Of a stretch of DNA of 64,000 bases, positions 35,442 through 46,157 are shown in pieces. The first letter of the stretch is position 1. Each line of letters starts with the position of its first letter. A program made the translations under genes and the position numbers. The notes under the pieces were generated by a model. The model was given only the letters and a program-made list of their open reading frames with translations, ran no database searches and had not been told where the DNA came from. The DNA comes from Mixophyes australis. Its lineage: Eukaryota > Chordata > Amphibia > Anura > Limnodynastidae. Location of the stretch: assembly GCA_036250195.1 (NCBI GenBank), contig JAVHZZ010000003.1, positions 343,089,875 through 343,153,874 on the forward strand, read 5' to 3'.

Positions 35442-35754
35442 GGGCCTGAGTCATTAAGGAGAGTAAGCCCAAAAAAGGAGTAAATTTTCTCCTGGACAAA
35501 CCGTGTTACAATTCAAGGGGTGTCAATTAGTTTATTATTTTGCATGAAAGGAAAATGCGGCTGTTTTTTTCATCTAGCACACAAATACTTGATAGCTTTA
35601 TTTTTACACTGAAATTTAAAGTTGATCTAGGACATCCCCAACTATAAATCTGTCCCCACATTTTAAATTTACCTCCCCCTCCAATGCAAAATGGTTTTGC
35701 CAAGGTGCAAAGTTACTCCTTTTTATGTTTTGTTCTCCTTAATGACTCAGGCCC
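35442..35754 (-). mobile_element. GGGCCTGATTCATTAAGG MITE, copy C, inverted (3-bp TSD TGA)
   Basis: The ends GGGCCTGAGTCATTAAGG and CCTTAATGACTCAGGCCC are flanked by TGA on both sides (35439-35441 and 35755-35757). The interior is the asymmetric type but in the opposite orientation to the copies at 6873, 45839 and 47039. Confidence 0.85.
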
Positions 35755-36351
35755 TGAGTCTTTTGCTAACATAACTTGGACAGGCGTGTTAAGCTCAGCT
35801 CCAGCCAGTCATTAGCAACCACATTGCTTATTACATTAATGTTTCTAATCCTTCTTGAATACAAAGGTTCTACAAACTGAACACAGTCTCTGAGCAAAAA
35901 TGTTGATCTTGTCCACAGTCCTCACCTTTTACTGAGCATTATTTCTGAAGTGACGTCCATGTATATATAGGTAATACTTGGGAATATTTTTCAATCTTTA
36001 ACTGTAATGTCATTCATTCAGTGTTTTTAATACCCCCACAGTGTCCCCGCATGGAACACCAGTCACTGACATGGAGAAGAAACATAGTATGTCATGTCAG
36101 TGGTGAGTGATGTCATAGCCAGGCGCCACAAGCCCAGTCCCAGGAAGAGGAGATACTGCCCTCACCTCCCGTCTACTTAGGTCAACTCATTAGGGGAAGC
36201 AGTGCAGTGAGAGAGGAGGGGGCTGCTTAATACATATGGGAGGGGAGAAACAAGCCTCATATTCTAAATATTGTGCAATAAATAACCAGCAAGAACATCA
36301 TACTACTTCTCATAAGCTCACATTATCTCTTTCTTAAGGTATTACTTGCAT
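35755..36351. other. Intronic DNA; possible decayed repeat near 36040-36200
   Basis: The segment 36040-36200 contains gtcatagccaggcgccac and acactgtg-like pieces recalling the hAT family of 22465 and 38656. It is too diverged to define ends. Confidence 0.35.
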
Positions 36352-36445
36352 CCAGGGGCTGTCTGAGCTGGGGGGCATGGGGACATCTTCCCCCTCCGGG
36401 CTGGTCCCATAGTGGGCTAACTTGGACTGGGTCACTGGGTTACCT
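36352..36445 (+). mobile_element. hAT-like fragment, CAGGGGCTG end
   Basis: It begins CAGGGGCTGTCTGAGCTGGG and ends near GGGTCACTG. The segment at 39415-39502 is an inverted, diverged copy of the same sequence. CA...TG ends suggest hAT, but no firm duplication is visible. Confidence 0.5.
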
Positions 36446-36668
36446 GCATTTCTTTACCTTTATAATAGGCTGCTTAGTCGAGTCTTGCCTCCGGATTAAA
36501 ATTTGTCCTCCCCTGCTTGCATCATTGAACGGGGTAAAATGTGGGACTCCGACGCCACTCAAACACTACTATTAACAGATGGATCTATTTTACAATACAC
36601 ATAACATCACACATATCAGTTAAAGTATCTCCTTAATTCATGTTCAGAAGACTATAGTGGTATGAGCA

Positions 36669-36993
36669 CATACCTCCCAACCTTGCCTCTGTCAATCGAG
36701 ACAGGGAGTGTGACTCGCCGCAATGGGGGCATGACCACAGCACATTGGGGGTGTGGCCACACCCCTGGGGGCAGGTCTAACACTTCTGAAGTGATAGGCT
36801 GCCCCATATGCTCCTCCCCTCCCCTCTAAACACCATTCACTGCTGTGCGCACCCGTGACATGCGGAGCAGCAGTGAATAGACGATACCTCCAATATGTCC
36901 CACCCACGGGACAAAGAGCTGTTTGGATCAGGGTGATGGGACAGAGTCCTCAAATTGGGACTGATCTGCCTAGATCAGGACAGTTGGGAGGTG
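36669..36993. mobile_element. MITE with CATACCTCCCAAC termini (about 325 bp)
   Basis: The left end is CATACCTCCCAACCTTGCC; the right end is GGACAGTTGGGAGGTG. GC-rich interior with gtggccacacccc. The flanking octamers (TATGAGCA and CTTGAACA) agree at five of eight positions, compatible with an old hAT-type duplication. Related ends occur at 1461-1562 and 18547-18581. Confidence 0.7.
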
Positions 36994-37627
36994 CTTGAAC
37001 ACATGTAGCTGCATCTAGATGAACACAAGATTAGTATAAACAAAAGCACTTTTATAACTTTTGCATATTTGTGCATGTTTGATCATGTCAAAATATATGC
37101 AGCTCTATCCACTAGAAAAGTTAGCCTTTTATAAGCTCTTGTGTAGGAGGTACTAATGCATACATGACCTTCGCACTTAACACAAGCTTTTTTGCACAGT
37201 GTAGAAAAGTATTTTAGTTTTGTATTTTAATTCTTGCAAATTACTTGCCAGAAGAACATTAGAAGCATCTAAACAGTAAGTAATTGCTTATGATAATGAG
37301 CGCAAACTAATTTGCTGGAGTATGTTAATATTCAAAACACACTCTTAAAAGGACGACTGTTTCCTGACTACAACTATCTTATTTAAATTCAGTCTTTAAA
37401 TTGCATTGTTACAACAAAGATAACAATTATACAACAAATTCTTTGGAAGTAAAGCAGTATTAAAGTAAATAGAAATCTATATTGTGGACAGCTTTGTATT
37501 AATGGATAAGACAAGACAAGAGAATGTTTTGCAGAGATACACACATACATGATTTTATACAGCTGTAATTATTCAGTTTATTAATAATACAGAGGTAATT
37601 ACGCACGCATGTAAAGCAGCTTTGTAA
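36994..37627. other. Intronic DNA, no recognised feature
   Basis: No repeat membership or exon recognised. Confidence 0.4.
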
Positions 37628-37838
37628 GGGGGGAATACAATTGGACGTGATGTTCTGAGAAACATCACGGCTGCGCATTTTTACGGTATATGGTAAAAAT
37701 ATCCGCTTATTTTTGCTCGCACCTCTCCGGGGCACGAGAAGAATGAAGGATATTTCTTTGAAACAAAGTCCACGCGAGGTGTCTGGCTGCAGTTCTGGAG
37801 ACACTCCGAGCAGATTTTTTTAGAATTGAATCTCCCCC
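37628..37838. mobile_element. Harbinger-like MITE, TSD TAA (211 bp)
   Basis: The ends GGGGGGAATACAATTGG and AGAATTGAATCTCCCCC are flanked by TAA on both sides (37625-37627 and 37839-37841). This is the classical PIF/Harbinger target. It shares terminal form and the tgctcgcacctc block with 15515-16358, of which it may be a deletion relative. Confidence 0.8.
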
Positions 37839-37841
37839 TAA

Positions 37842-38448
37842 ATGTGCTATAACGTCAGTTACAAAGAACCGCCAAGGTTAAAACACAGCTTGGTTTATAT
37901 AAAAGAACTACAAATAGCATTAACAAATATTCATGTGAAAGTTTCATGCACTTATCAGAGCTGAAGTAACTTGAGCCAATAGTGTGATTGTGATTGGGGT
38001 GGGGGGCCATGTTGTTTGGGCGCACAGCAAATTTCCTGTCAGTAATCCGATTGACAGAGCATTTAAAGCATGATGCAGGTGAGTGCTCAGACAAGATCCG
38101 GGGTGAAGCTTTGACTCAAACGCTGCCATGTAAAAGAAGTCTGTGCTCCATACATTATATTGTACGGATAATACCTACGTTGGCAAAGGGAAGAGAGAGG
38201 AAACAAATAAAAAAATATGAAATTATACTTTATTGTGCGTGTTTTTAATCAGGAAAAAATATAATTTCAGTCCGCACTGAAATGATGTGTGCACAGAGAT
38301 TGCATTATAGTAAATAGTCAATATATAAAAAACAAATTGGTTGGTACTTTTAAATTAAGGCCTCTCCTCCATTTTTGTTCAGTATTCTCTTTACACTTAT
38401 GTAGAGTTAAAAGTACAAACTAATGAGAAATTACTACATTGAGACCTA
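37842..38448. other. Intronic DNA, no recognised feature
   Basis: Overlapping frames on both strands at 37855-38248 lack any domain I recognise. Confidence 0.4.
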
Positions 38449-38623
38449 GGGCTAGATTTACAAAGCTGCGGGTTTGAAAAAGTGGGGATGTTGCCTATAG
38501 CAACCAATCAGATTCTAGCTTTCATTTATTTCGTACTTTCTACAAAATGATAGCTAGAATCTGATTGGTTGCTATAGGCAACATCTCCACTTTTTCAAAC
38601 CCGCAGATTAGTAAATCTAGCCC
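38449..38623. mobile_element. MITE, CTGCGGGTTTGAAAAAGTGG family (copy 7, TSD CTA)
   Basis: A near-intact copy: GGGCTAGATTTACAAAGC at the left and ATTAGTAAATCTAGCCC at the right, flanked on both sides by CTA (38446-38448, 38624-38626). It is almost a full palindrome. Confidence 0.9.
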
Positions 38624-38655
38624 CTAGACACTGGGCTTTGTTCTTCTGATAAGAA

Positions 38656-38996
38656 CAGGGCCTTCAAGCCCTGGGGGTGCCCTAGGCAGCGCCCTGTCCC
38701 TACGTGGAAACGGGAGGCATACTCAGCGCCTCAGACTTTGAAAGTGGCGCTTGGCTGTGACATCATAGCCAAGCGCCACCCTCCCAGTGTAACACTGACA
38801 CTGAGGAATAGCAGCCATGTAAGAAGCGACTGGCTGCTTCTCCTTCTTGTCCGCGGCAGGCACTCTGTATGGGGGCGCTATGGGTCATTAAAATCACTGG
38901 ATGAGTTACATTATGTCATTCAGTGTTTTAGGTGCCCCCTTACCATTGCTGCCCTAGGTAAATGCCTAGAGTTGCCTATTGATAGTACCACCCTTG
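38656..38996. mobile_element. hAT-like non-autonomous element (341 bp, imperfect 8-bp TSD)
   Basis: The proposed limits are CAGGGCCTTCAAG and ATAGTACCACCCTTG. The flanking octamers GATAAGAA and AATAAAAA agree at six of eight positions. Blocks are shared with 22465-22865. No coding region. Confidence 0.65.
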
Positions 38997-39414
38997 AATA
39001 AAAATACATGTTTTCATTTTCATTTTCAGATTAGAGGAAAAAGTGTTCATGTTACTTCCAATTTTTATCTACTTTTCTGCACGTTATAATATTGTATCCT
39101 ATGCTATACCCCCTCGTTGCTAACACACAGTACTGCCACACAGAGCTGTACCGCGAACACAATGCAAACACTAATACCCAGACTGTTACTTAAAAAGATA
39201 AAGATAGCAATGAGTAAAATAATAATTAAAAACTACTTACAGCTCACTAGGGCTTTTGTCTGCTTCCTATTACCGTAAAATATATATTTTTATTTCGCTA
39301 CTGTGCACATGTTGTACTACTTGGCTATTTATGTAACCTTATATACAAAGGATGGCTGCCAAGCCTATTAGGAACATTTTAAACATTTTTACATTTAGGG
39401 AAAAAATGCAGGAG
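38997..39414. other. Intronic DNA, no recognised feature
   Basis: No repeat membership or exon recognised. Confidence 0.4.
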
Positions 39415-39502
39415 GTCCAGTGACCCATCCCAAGGTAGCCCACTATGGGACCGGCCCAGGGAGCAGATGTCCCCCTTGCCCCCCAGCCCAGCCTACCCCT
39501 GC
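39415..39502 (-). mobile_element. hAT-like fragment, inverted copy of 36352-36445
   Basis: It reads ccagtgacccatcccaagg to cagcctacccctg, the reverse of the 36352 fragment. It ends four bases before the next SINE. Confidence 0.5.
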
Positions 39503-39506
39503 TGAG

Positions 39507-39839
39507 GGCAGCACGGTGGGTAAGTGGTTAGCACTTCTGCCTCACAGCACTGGGGTCATGAGTTCAATTCCCGTCCATGGCCTTATCTGTGTGGAGTTTG
39601 TATGTTCTCCTCGTGTTTGTGTGGGTTTCCTCCGAGTGCTCTGGTTTCCTTCCACACTCCAAAAACATACTAGTAGATTACTTGGCTGCTATCAAATTGA
39701 CCCTAGTCTCAGTCTCTCTGTCTGTGTGTGTTAGGGAATTTAGACCGTAAGCTCCAATGGGGCAGGGACTGATGTGAATGAGTTCTCTGTACAGCGCTGC
39801 GGTATTAGTGGCGCTATATAAATAAATGGTGATGATGAT
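39507..39839 (+). mobile_element. tRNA-derived SINE with L2-like tail, full-length type
   Basis: It starts GGCAGCACGGTGGGTAAGTG and has the GAGTTCAATTCCC B-box-like segment, the gagtttgtatgttctcc core, the ctccaatggggcagggac block and the GCGCTATATAAATAAATGG tail with (GAT)n. Confidence 0.9.
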
Positions 39840-41006
39840 TGTTGTCATTAAAATGCACAAGTAAAAAACAGATTAAAACTATTGGCTACTACTGATATTG
39901 AAGTGCTCTTTGTTTCTGCTATAACTGTATGTAAGATAGAGAGAGAGAGTGCATGAAAGTCTTTAGGTATTATAACATGAAATGATTTGATACCGTAGGT
40001 CTTCTGCAGCTGACTAGCCTGCACGCTAAGCTATATCTGCCACATCAGGGTTAAACCTTTCTGTGTCAGCTAAAAGTCAAACGTAGCATACATAATTACC
40101 TATTTTCTCCTAAATTGCAAGACTACTGTTTCTCAGAGTGTTTTAACTTTCAAGTATTGAAGCAACGGCTGAGAACAATGTACCTGATGCCATGAAATTG
40201 AGAGAGCGGTCTTCCTTTTGTACACCAGACCCCAGTTTGAAATCAGTTGTCACTTAATCATGAAATAATATAAGTCTCCCTGTACCATTCAAGCAATCAG
40301 CATGTGAATGTCAGAACAGCTACTGAAGGGGAGAGAGAAAATTGTGCCAGTTGAAACCGCTCACAAATACAAGGGAAATAATCAAGGGGGGGGTGAGGGG
40401 GGTGAACAATTTTAATTTCATGTTTAAAAGGGATTCACTGATATGTGTGATGATGATGATGGTACAGCTAGCATAGAGATATTTGTTTAAGAATCCTTTG
40501 GAGATGTAGTACAGATTTTCTTATTTTTTTAAAAAAAAACGTGTAGTCATCTGTTCACGCAGAGAATATAATGCAGCAGAATTTCCAAGTTCTTTGTACA
40601 GTTTGTGAGAAAAAATAATCACAGTGTGGAGTCCATTGCTAATTTAGACTCTTCAGTGGTTCTGATGCTGATGGGAATACCAATGACTACCGATTAATGC
40701 CACTGGTTACAGCATTTTGTTACAGAGTAGTTCGGTGCATGTTCAAACTTTTTGTATAATTCTGTATGGAGAATCTCACCGCCATCTCCCAGAAGTGTCT
40801 GCTTAGCTGCTATATGTAGCATCTATCCTGTGTTTTATAATGGGATTTGTAAATGTTTAACATCATTGGTTTATAAAGTCTGGCAAGACCTGCTCTCGTG
40901 TGTATGAACCCAAGGATATGACTCCTTTTGTAAGATGCGTAGCAAAAAAAAATATTTTTAAAAAATTATTATTGCAGTACGGTGTTAGTCAGAAAAATCT
41001 TTGTGT
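39840..41006. other. Intronic DNA with a G-rich patch
   Basis: A G-rich stretch at about 40385-40405 (two runs of six to eight G). No exon or repeat recognised. Confidence 0.4.
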
Positions 41007-41811
41007 TGTTAAATACTTTAGTGTCAAAAAAGACAAAAGTATTATAGGAGTGATACCTTTATTGGCTAACCCCAAAAAAATATTATTATATTTGCTAGCT
41101 TTCAGAGCACAGAGGCTCCTTCGTCAGTCCTACCAACAAACACAGTGCACATACCCAACACACAACGGGACTATAAAATCACTGGCACATTGTCATGTAC
41201 ATCCTCCAATGTGGTATACATGATACAGTGTACAAGGTGCCCTGAGGGAATTTACATTGGAGAGAACAAGCATAAACTACAATCCAGGATGAATGTACAC
41301 AGACACACGATAAAGAAAAGTCTGGACACTCCGGTTGGTAAACACTTCTCTGGACCAGGACACAGTATGACAGATTTAAAAGTCCTAATACTGATAGGTC
41401 TTTTTTAAAAATGACAGGGAGAGAATTATCTGGGAATTTAAGCTGATAAGAACATTCCAGTCATTGACACAAGGGCTCAATCTAACACCTGGAATTATGA
41501 CCCACTTCACACCCCAGAGCAGAGTGACTCCAGATCTCTGAACTCATATGACTTTTACCTTCCAACGGTAGCGAATACCTCAGTTTTATTACTTTAGCTT
41601 ATCTTAATGATATATTACCCCCCCCCCCCCCTCTGTGCAAATTTCTCGATGTAACAGCTCTTAAATGTTGTGCCTGTTTCTTAGTCATTCATTTGTAAAG
41701 TAGCCTGATGAAGGGGCCTCTGTGCTCTGAAAGAAAATATAATAATAATTTGTTTGGTTAGGTATCACTCCTATAATTTTTTTGTCTTTTTTGACACTAA
41801 AGTATTTAACA
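41007..41811 (+). mobile_element. Penelope-like element fragment with inverted terminal tails
   Basis: A GIY-YIG-encoding body (41128-41703) lies between two inverted copies of the same roughly 110-bp tail: left arm 41007-41127 and right arm 41704-41811. The right arm, from the cctgatgaaggggcctctgt block to cactcctataa, has the form of Penelope-family 3' ends, with 'gctctgaaag' next to it. Penelope-like elements are known to carry terminal repeats in direct or inverted arrangement and usually insert as 5'-truncated pieces. The reverse-transcriptase domain is absent. Confidence 0.85.
41145..41408 (+). pseudogene. Penelope-like GIY-YIG endonuclease remnant
   Basis: The frame reads NVVYMIQCTRCPEGIYIGEN, then LQSRMNVHRHTI and PVGKHFSGPGHSMTDLKVLI. 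VVY and YIG are the two halves of the GIY-YIG signature, R in LQSRM fits the catalytic arginine, and the HF...GHS block is typical of Penelope elements. A frameshift after LILIG sends the frame to a stop. In another frame the C-terminus continues with NDRERIIWEFKLIRTF and GLNLTPG. The start ATG is accidental; the true protein began upstream in the missing part. Confidence 0.9.
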
Positions 41812-42024
41812 TCACACTTCTTTTATAACAAATACTGTGCCCATCTTTGACCATTTTAAACAAACTTAGGTTGATAGAGGGAGTGTCTACCTATTGTTTT
41901 CAACGTGTTCCCTTTTTGGTGTTTGTGTGTAAGCTGATTTTAATTGCATGGAACCAGACCAACCCGTATCTAATGACAGCACTAGAAGTTTCACAACACA
42001 AACTTGCAGCTAATCAGAGTATAA
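41812..42024. other. Short intronic gap
   Basis: No recognised feature. Confidence 0.4.
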
Positions 42025-42199
42025 GGGCTAGATTTACTAAGCTGCGGGTTTGAAAAAGTGGAGATGTTGCCTATAGCAACCAATCAGATTCTAGCTTTCA
42101 TTTATTTAGTACCTTCTACAAAATGATAGCTAGAATCTGAGTGGTTGCTATAGGCAACATCCCCACTTTTTCAAACCCGCCGCTTAGTAAATCTAGCCC
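42025..42199. mobile_element. MITE, CTGCGGGTTTGAAAAAGTGG family (copy 8)
   Basis: A near-intact 175-bp copy: GGGCTAGATTTACTAAGC left and CGCTTAGTAAATCTAGCCC right. Flanks are TAA and TTA. Its length equals that of copy 7. Confidence 0.9.
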
Positions 42200-42649
42200 T
42201 TAGAATCCTTAACCAACTGCAAGACATTTAAAACAGCAGCGACCAGAAATGTGGATGTTTTGTGCTCCCTACTCTTACAAATACCACATAGCCATATTAA
42301 ATAAACATTCTGAGGCTTTGAGTGACAGTTATAAATGTGAATTATTGTTTTCACTTTAGAGCTTTGATGTAAGATTGTGAAATGATATTGATACCAATAA
42401 CATACAGATGGAGCATAATTATTTCTCCTAAGCAGTGTGAGCCATCTCCTCCTGTTACATTTACAAATCTGTTTAGATAGATTTGAATTGTCAATGGTTT
42501 TATAAGTTGGGTCACATAACTGTAATAGCTTGCTTGTGGCATTTAAACAAATTATATTATCATACAACATCCTTAGAGGTTCTTAGGGCCCTTAGGGGCC
42601 ACATCCGCCTATGGCAAAGTCGGTTTGGCCATCCTATATACTTATCTTG
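42200..42649. other. Intronic DNA, no recognised feature
   Basis: A 125-residue minus-strand frame at 42193-42570 overlaps the end of the MITE and has no recognisable domain. Confidence 0.4.
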
Positions 42650-42979
42650 GGCAGCACAGTGGCCTAGTGGTTAGCACTTCTGCCTCACAGCACTGGGGTC
42701 ATGAGTTCAATTCCCGACCATGGCCTTATCTGTGTGGAGTTTGTATGTTCTCCCTGTGTTTGTGTGGGTTTCTTCCCACACTCCAAAAACATACTGGTAG
42801 GTTAATTGTCTGCTATCAAAATTGACCCTAGTCTCTCCCTCTGTGTGTGTGTGAGTGTGTGTCTATATTAGGGAATTTAGACTGTAAGCTCCAATGGGGC
42901 AGGCACTGATGTGAATGAATTCTCTGTGCAGCGCTGCAGAATTAGTGGCGCCATATAAATAAATGATGATGATGATGAT
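42650..42979 (+). mobile_element. tRNA-derived SINE with L2-like tail, full-length type
   Basis: It starts GGCAGCACAGTGGCCTAGTG (A-box match), then GGTTAGCACTTCTGCC, GAGTTCAATTCCCGACC (B-box-like), the core, the body and the tail ATATAAATAAATGATGATG. One of the best preserved copies here. Confidence 0.92.
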
Positions 42980-44084
42980 ATCTTCTTTAACCTCTGCTAG
43001 TGACCTTAATATTGTTCATTCTGACAGAGAAATGCTCTATATAGTAGTTGTAGTGGTCTAACCTACTAGAGTGCATATGCTACACAGGGAAGTTCGCAAA
43101 GAAACAATCACACCTCTGGCGCTAGGGCCATGATTATGGGAATCAGGCTACCATGACTCACCCGCCGAGGCAAGTAGGAGTGGTGGTATCCAAGAAGGTG
43201 ACCTACTCTCCCCATAAAGCACTCCTCAAAATTAAGGGGTCACCCGGACATGCCGGGAGAGTAGGCAAGTCTGCTTTATCACTCGGTTCTGCAGTCTACT
43301 GTGCTATCACTGTGCTTGAAGCAAGATGTCACACAGTTTGGACCTTTAGCCCACAGACCCTCAAATCCTACAGTATGATAGACCAAGACAATAATCTCAT
43401 GACCGTCTACAAATTCTGCCGTTTAAATTGTTTAAAATTCTCAGTGAGACCTAAAATCAGTATATTTTGCTAAATGTGCAGTCATTTTATAATGAGTTAT
43501 ACTTCTGAACCATAACTTATTTTTTTATATGGTTTGCTGTATCCCTTTGAAATTGAACTATAATATTGCATAATTTAGTCATTTAAATATGTTATTTCAG
43601 TCATTTCTAGGTAATACCTCCATTTAAATGCTACATAATTTGAATAAAATTAGGAGCTTATTGACTTTCATATAGTATTAAATCAGTGATGCTGTTAATG
43701 GAGCAAATATGACTGTACACTCATTTTCTTAGCTCAATTGTATTTTCAATTTTATTGTACTGATGGTTATGCTATATGTGTGCAATTGTTTAAGGCAGAA
43801 ACACGTCATATGGTAAAGGCCACGAATTTGCTCAGTGGTATATATTGTGTCATTCCGCTATTTATCAAGACTTTGCATCCTTATGATGTAACAACAAGAA
43901 ACAAATGGCGATGATTGTGAGTTGCCCTGGCAAGATGAGGACCAATCTAGTCCTTCAGTCTCCAGTTCGCCCAAACCTGCAGTATTATAGAGACCTGGGC
44001 ATTCAGCAAACAGGCAGAGCTACAAGATGACAGGTGACAGATGCCAGCACTTTATAGGCAGATATTAGTTGCAAAGAGAGTCTA
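42980..44084. other. Intronic DNA, no recognised feature
   Basis: The 106-residue + frame at 43153-43473 has no domain that I recognise and is not bounded by splice sites that would make it an exon. Confidence 0.4.
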
Positions 44085-44228
44085 AAAAAATCCCTGGGAC
44101 TCACACAAACATATATACTATGGTCCATTTTGGCAGAAGACAATCTACCAGTATGTTTTACTAGTATGAACCCATGACTCCAGTGGTGTGATACAACAAT
44201 GCTTCCCACTGCGCCACTGTGCTGTCTG
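44085..44228 (-). mobile_element. SINE remnant, 5' half, strongly decayed
   Basis: On the minus strand the order cagcacagtggcgcagtggg, then tcatgggttcatac, matches the SINE head and B-box region. The rest is lost. Confidence 0.6.
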
Positions 44229-44250
44229 CATGTGCAATAGGTAAACATTA

Positions 44251-44411
44251 GGGGTAGATTTATCAAACCTTCTAAAAAGAAAAAATGGAGGTGTTGCCCA
44301 TAGCAACAAATCACATTCTATCTATCATTTATCTAGTACATCCTAGAGAATCTGGTTGCTATGGGCAACACCTACTCTTTTACATTTTAAAAGGTTTGAT
44401 AAATCTACCCC
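44251..44411. mobile_element. MITE, related subfamily (copy 9, adjacent to copy 10)
   Basis: The arms are GGGGTAGATTTATCAAACC and GGTTTGATAAATCTACCCC, perfectly complementary at the ends, with internal TGCCCATAGCAAC and GTTGCTATGGGCA. Flanking triplets are TTA and TAA; the TAA is also the left flank of the next element. Confidence 0.9.
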
Positions 44412-44414
44412 TAA

Positions 44415-44589
44415 GGGGTATATTTACTAAACTGCGGGTTTGAAAAAGTGGAAATGTTGCCTATAGCAACCAATAAGATTCTAGCTGTCATTTTGCAAAA
44501 TGTACTAAATAAATGATATCTAGAATCTGATTGGTTGCTATAGGCAACATCTCCACTTTTTCAAACTCGCAGTTTAGTAAATATACCCC
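44415..44589. mobile_element. MITE, CTGCGGGTTTGAAAAAGTGG family (copy 10)
   Basis: A near-intact 175-bp copy: GGGGTATATTTACTAAAC left and GTTTAGTAAATATACCCC right. The left flank TAA is shared with copy 9; the right flank is CAA. Confidence 0.9.
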
Positions 44590-45838
44590 CAAGTGTCTGA
44601 ATGTCAGAAAAGTATCCCAAAATGTTACATTTATGGAATAAATATTGATTTATTATGTTACTGGGGTATATTTTCATTATTTTTCTTGTTGCTGAAAGCT
44701 TTTATCTACAATTCTCAGCCGCAGTAAGTGTTGACGCGAGCCGGTTGTAGTTAAAGACGGAATTTACCTTTAATCTCTCAGCTTTAGTTGTTTGTGGAAT
44801 GAATGTGTTTTTGCTTTGCATGTTGTTGTGTTTTTTTATGAGTTATGAGTAATATCCTATATTTACTGACTGATATAGCATTGCTTTACAGTGCCCATAA
44901 AACTCTTACACAAGACATGTTTTCCTAGATTGATTTTTCTGTGTAAAACATGCACAGAAATAAATATACAGATGAATGTCCTCCCAAACAATCAGGAAAA
45001 CTACTTAGATTTTATCGTTTCACAGGCAACTTTAGCAATAAAAGTATGTTAGATGGCACCGTATTATTACCAGCATTGAAAAATCTGACATTTCAATTGA
45101 CAGCTCTATTTCCCCTTTTTTTGTGTGCTTGAAATAGTAAAAACGCATTCATATTCCTATTTAAAATGTTTTAAAATGTTTTTTAAAATATGTTATTTTT
45201 GCATTACTGCGGTTCCAGGTGCTGTATTTTTTTTTTATTACTGTTATTTATTTTCTATCTGGAATTACATAACTATCATTATTTTATCAGGTCTTATAAA
45301 TGCACCTTGTCATGCGCTAAAATCTACTGGGGAATTTTGCAGCCAAGCGAAAAAACGTTATCCGGGAATGAGAAGCTCTCACTTCTCTTGTATTGACAGT
45401 TTTAATTTTGATTTCGATCTGCATTTTATCAGCAGTTTCCCTATCTGTCATGGAGGGAGGTGAGATTAACATTTTGTACACAAAGCAATGGCAGGTTAGA
45501 CAGTCATTTCGTGTTTTTACCTCGCTGTTTAGCGGAATCTTGGATTAGAAACCAGCAACCTGCTGCCAGCCTGTTTTCATGGTGTGCGGATAGAATGGAT
45601 CAATGAGATAATTAATCAACGATCAGTTAATTGACTGTCATTTCACAGTGCACTACTTCAGAATGACAAATAATATGCTTCAATGAAAACTAAGCATTCT
45701 GGATGTTTAATTGATGATACATTAAAGGATTCAATATTTCCACGTTCCATGTTCTTTGTTTTACAGGAAAGCTGCTGTCAGTTAGTGCAATGCAGAGGCA
45801 GCTTTAGAACAAAAACATGGTATATATGGGGACATAGT
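44590..45838. other. Intronic DNA; best candidate conserved non-coding element, about 45300-45730
   Basis: Unlike its surroundings, 45300-45730 is free of simple repeats, has balanced composition and contains TAATTAAT, TTAATTGA and TGACAG-type motifs common in neural enhancers. A second such patch is 44690-44850. No splice-bounded exon or frame is recognised. Constraint cannot be shown from one sequence. Confidence 0.35.
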
Positions 45839-46157
45839 GGGCCTGATTCATTAAGGAAAGTAAAGGAAAAAAATGAGTAACTTTGCACCTTGGCAAAACC
45901 ATGTTGCATTGGAGGGGAAGCTAAATTTAAAATGTGGGGACAGATTTATAGTTGGAGAAAGGCATGTCCTAGACCCACTTTAAATTTCAGTGTAAGCATA
46001 AAGCTAACACGTATTTGTGTACTACATAAAAAACAGACAGTATTTAACTTATGTGCAAAATAATAATCTAATTTGCACCCCTTGCATTGTACCATGGTTT
46101 TGTCCAGGAGAAAACTTACTCATTTTTTTGCCTTACTTTCCTTAATAAATCAGGCTC
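45839..46157 (+). mobile_element. GGGCCTGATTCATTAAGG MITE, copy D (3-bp TSD AGT)
   Basis: Ends GGGCCTGATTCATTAAGG and CCTTAATAAATCAGGCTC, flanked by AGT on both sides (45836-45838, 46158-46160). Asymmetric interior, same orientation as copies A and E. Confidence 0.88.

Noticed and set aside
41628..41645. C-run in the Penelope fragment as a functional element
   Set aside because: A simple homopolymer within decayed sequence; no further support.
43153..43473. 106-residue + strand frame
   Set aside because: No domain or similarity that I recognise and no splice signals at its limits.
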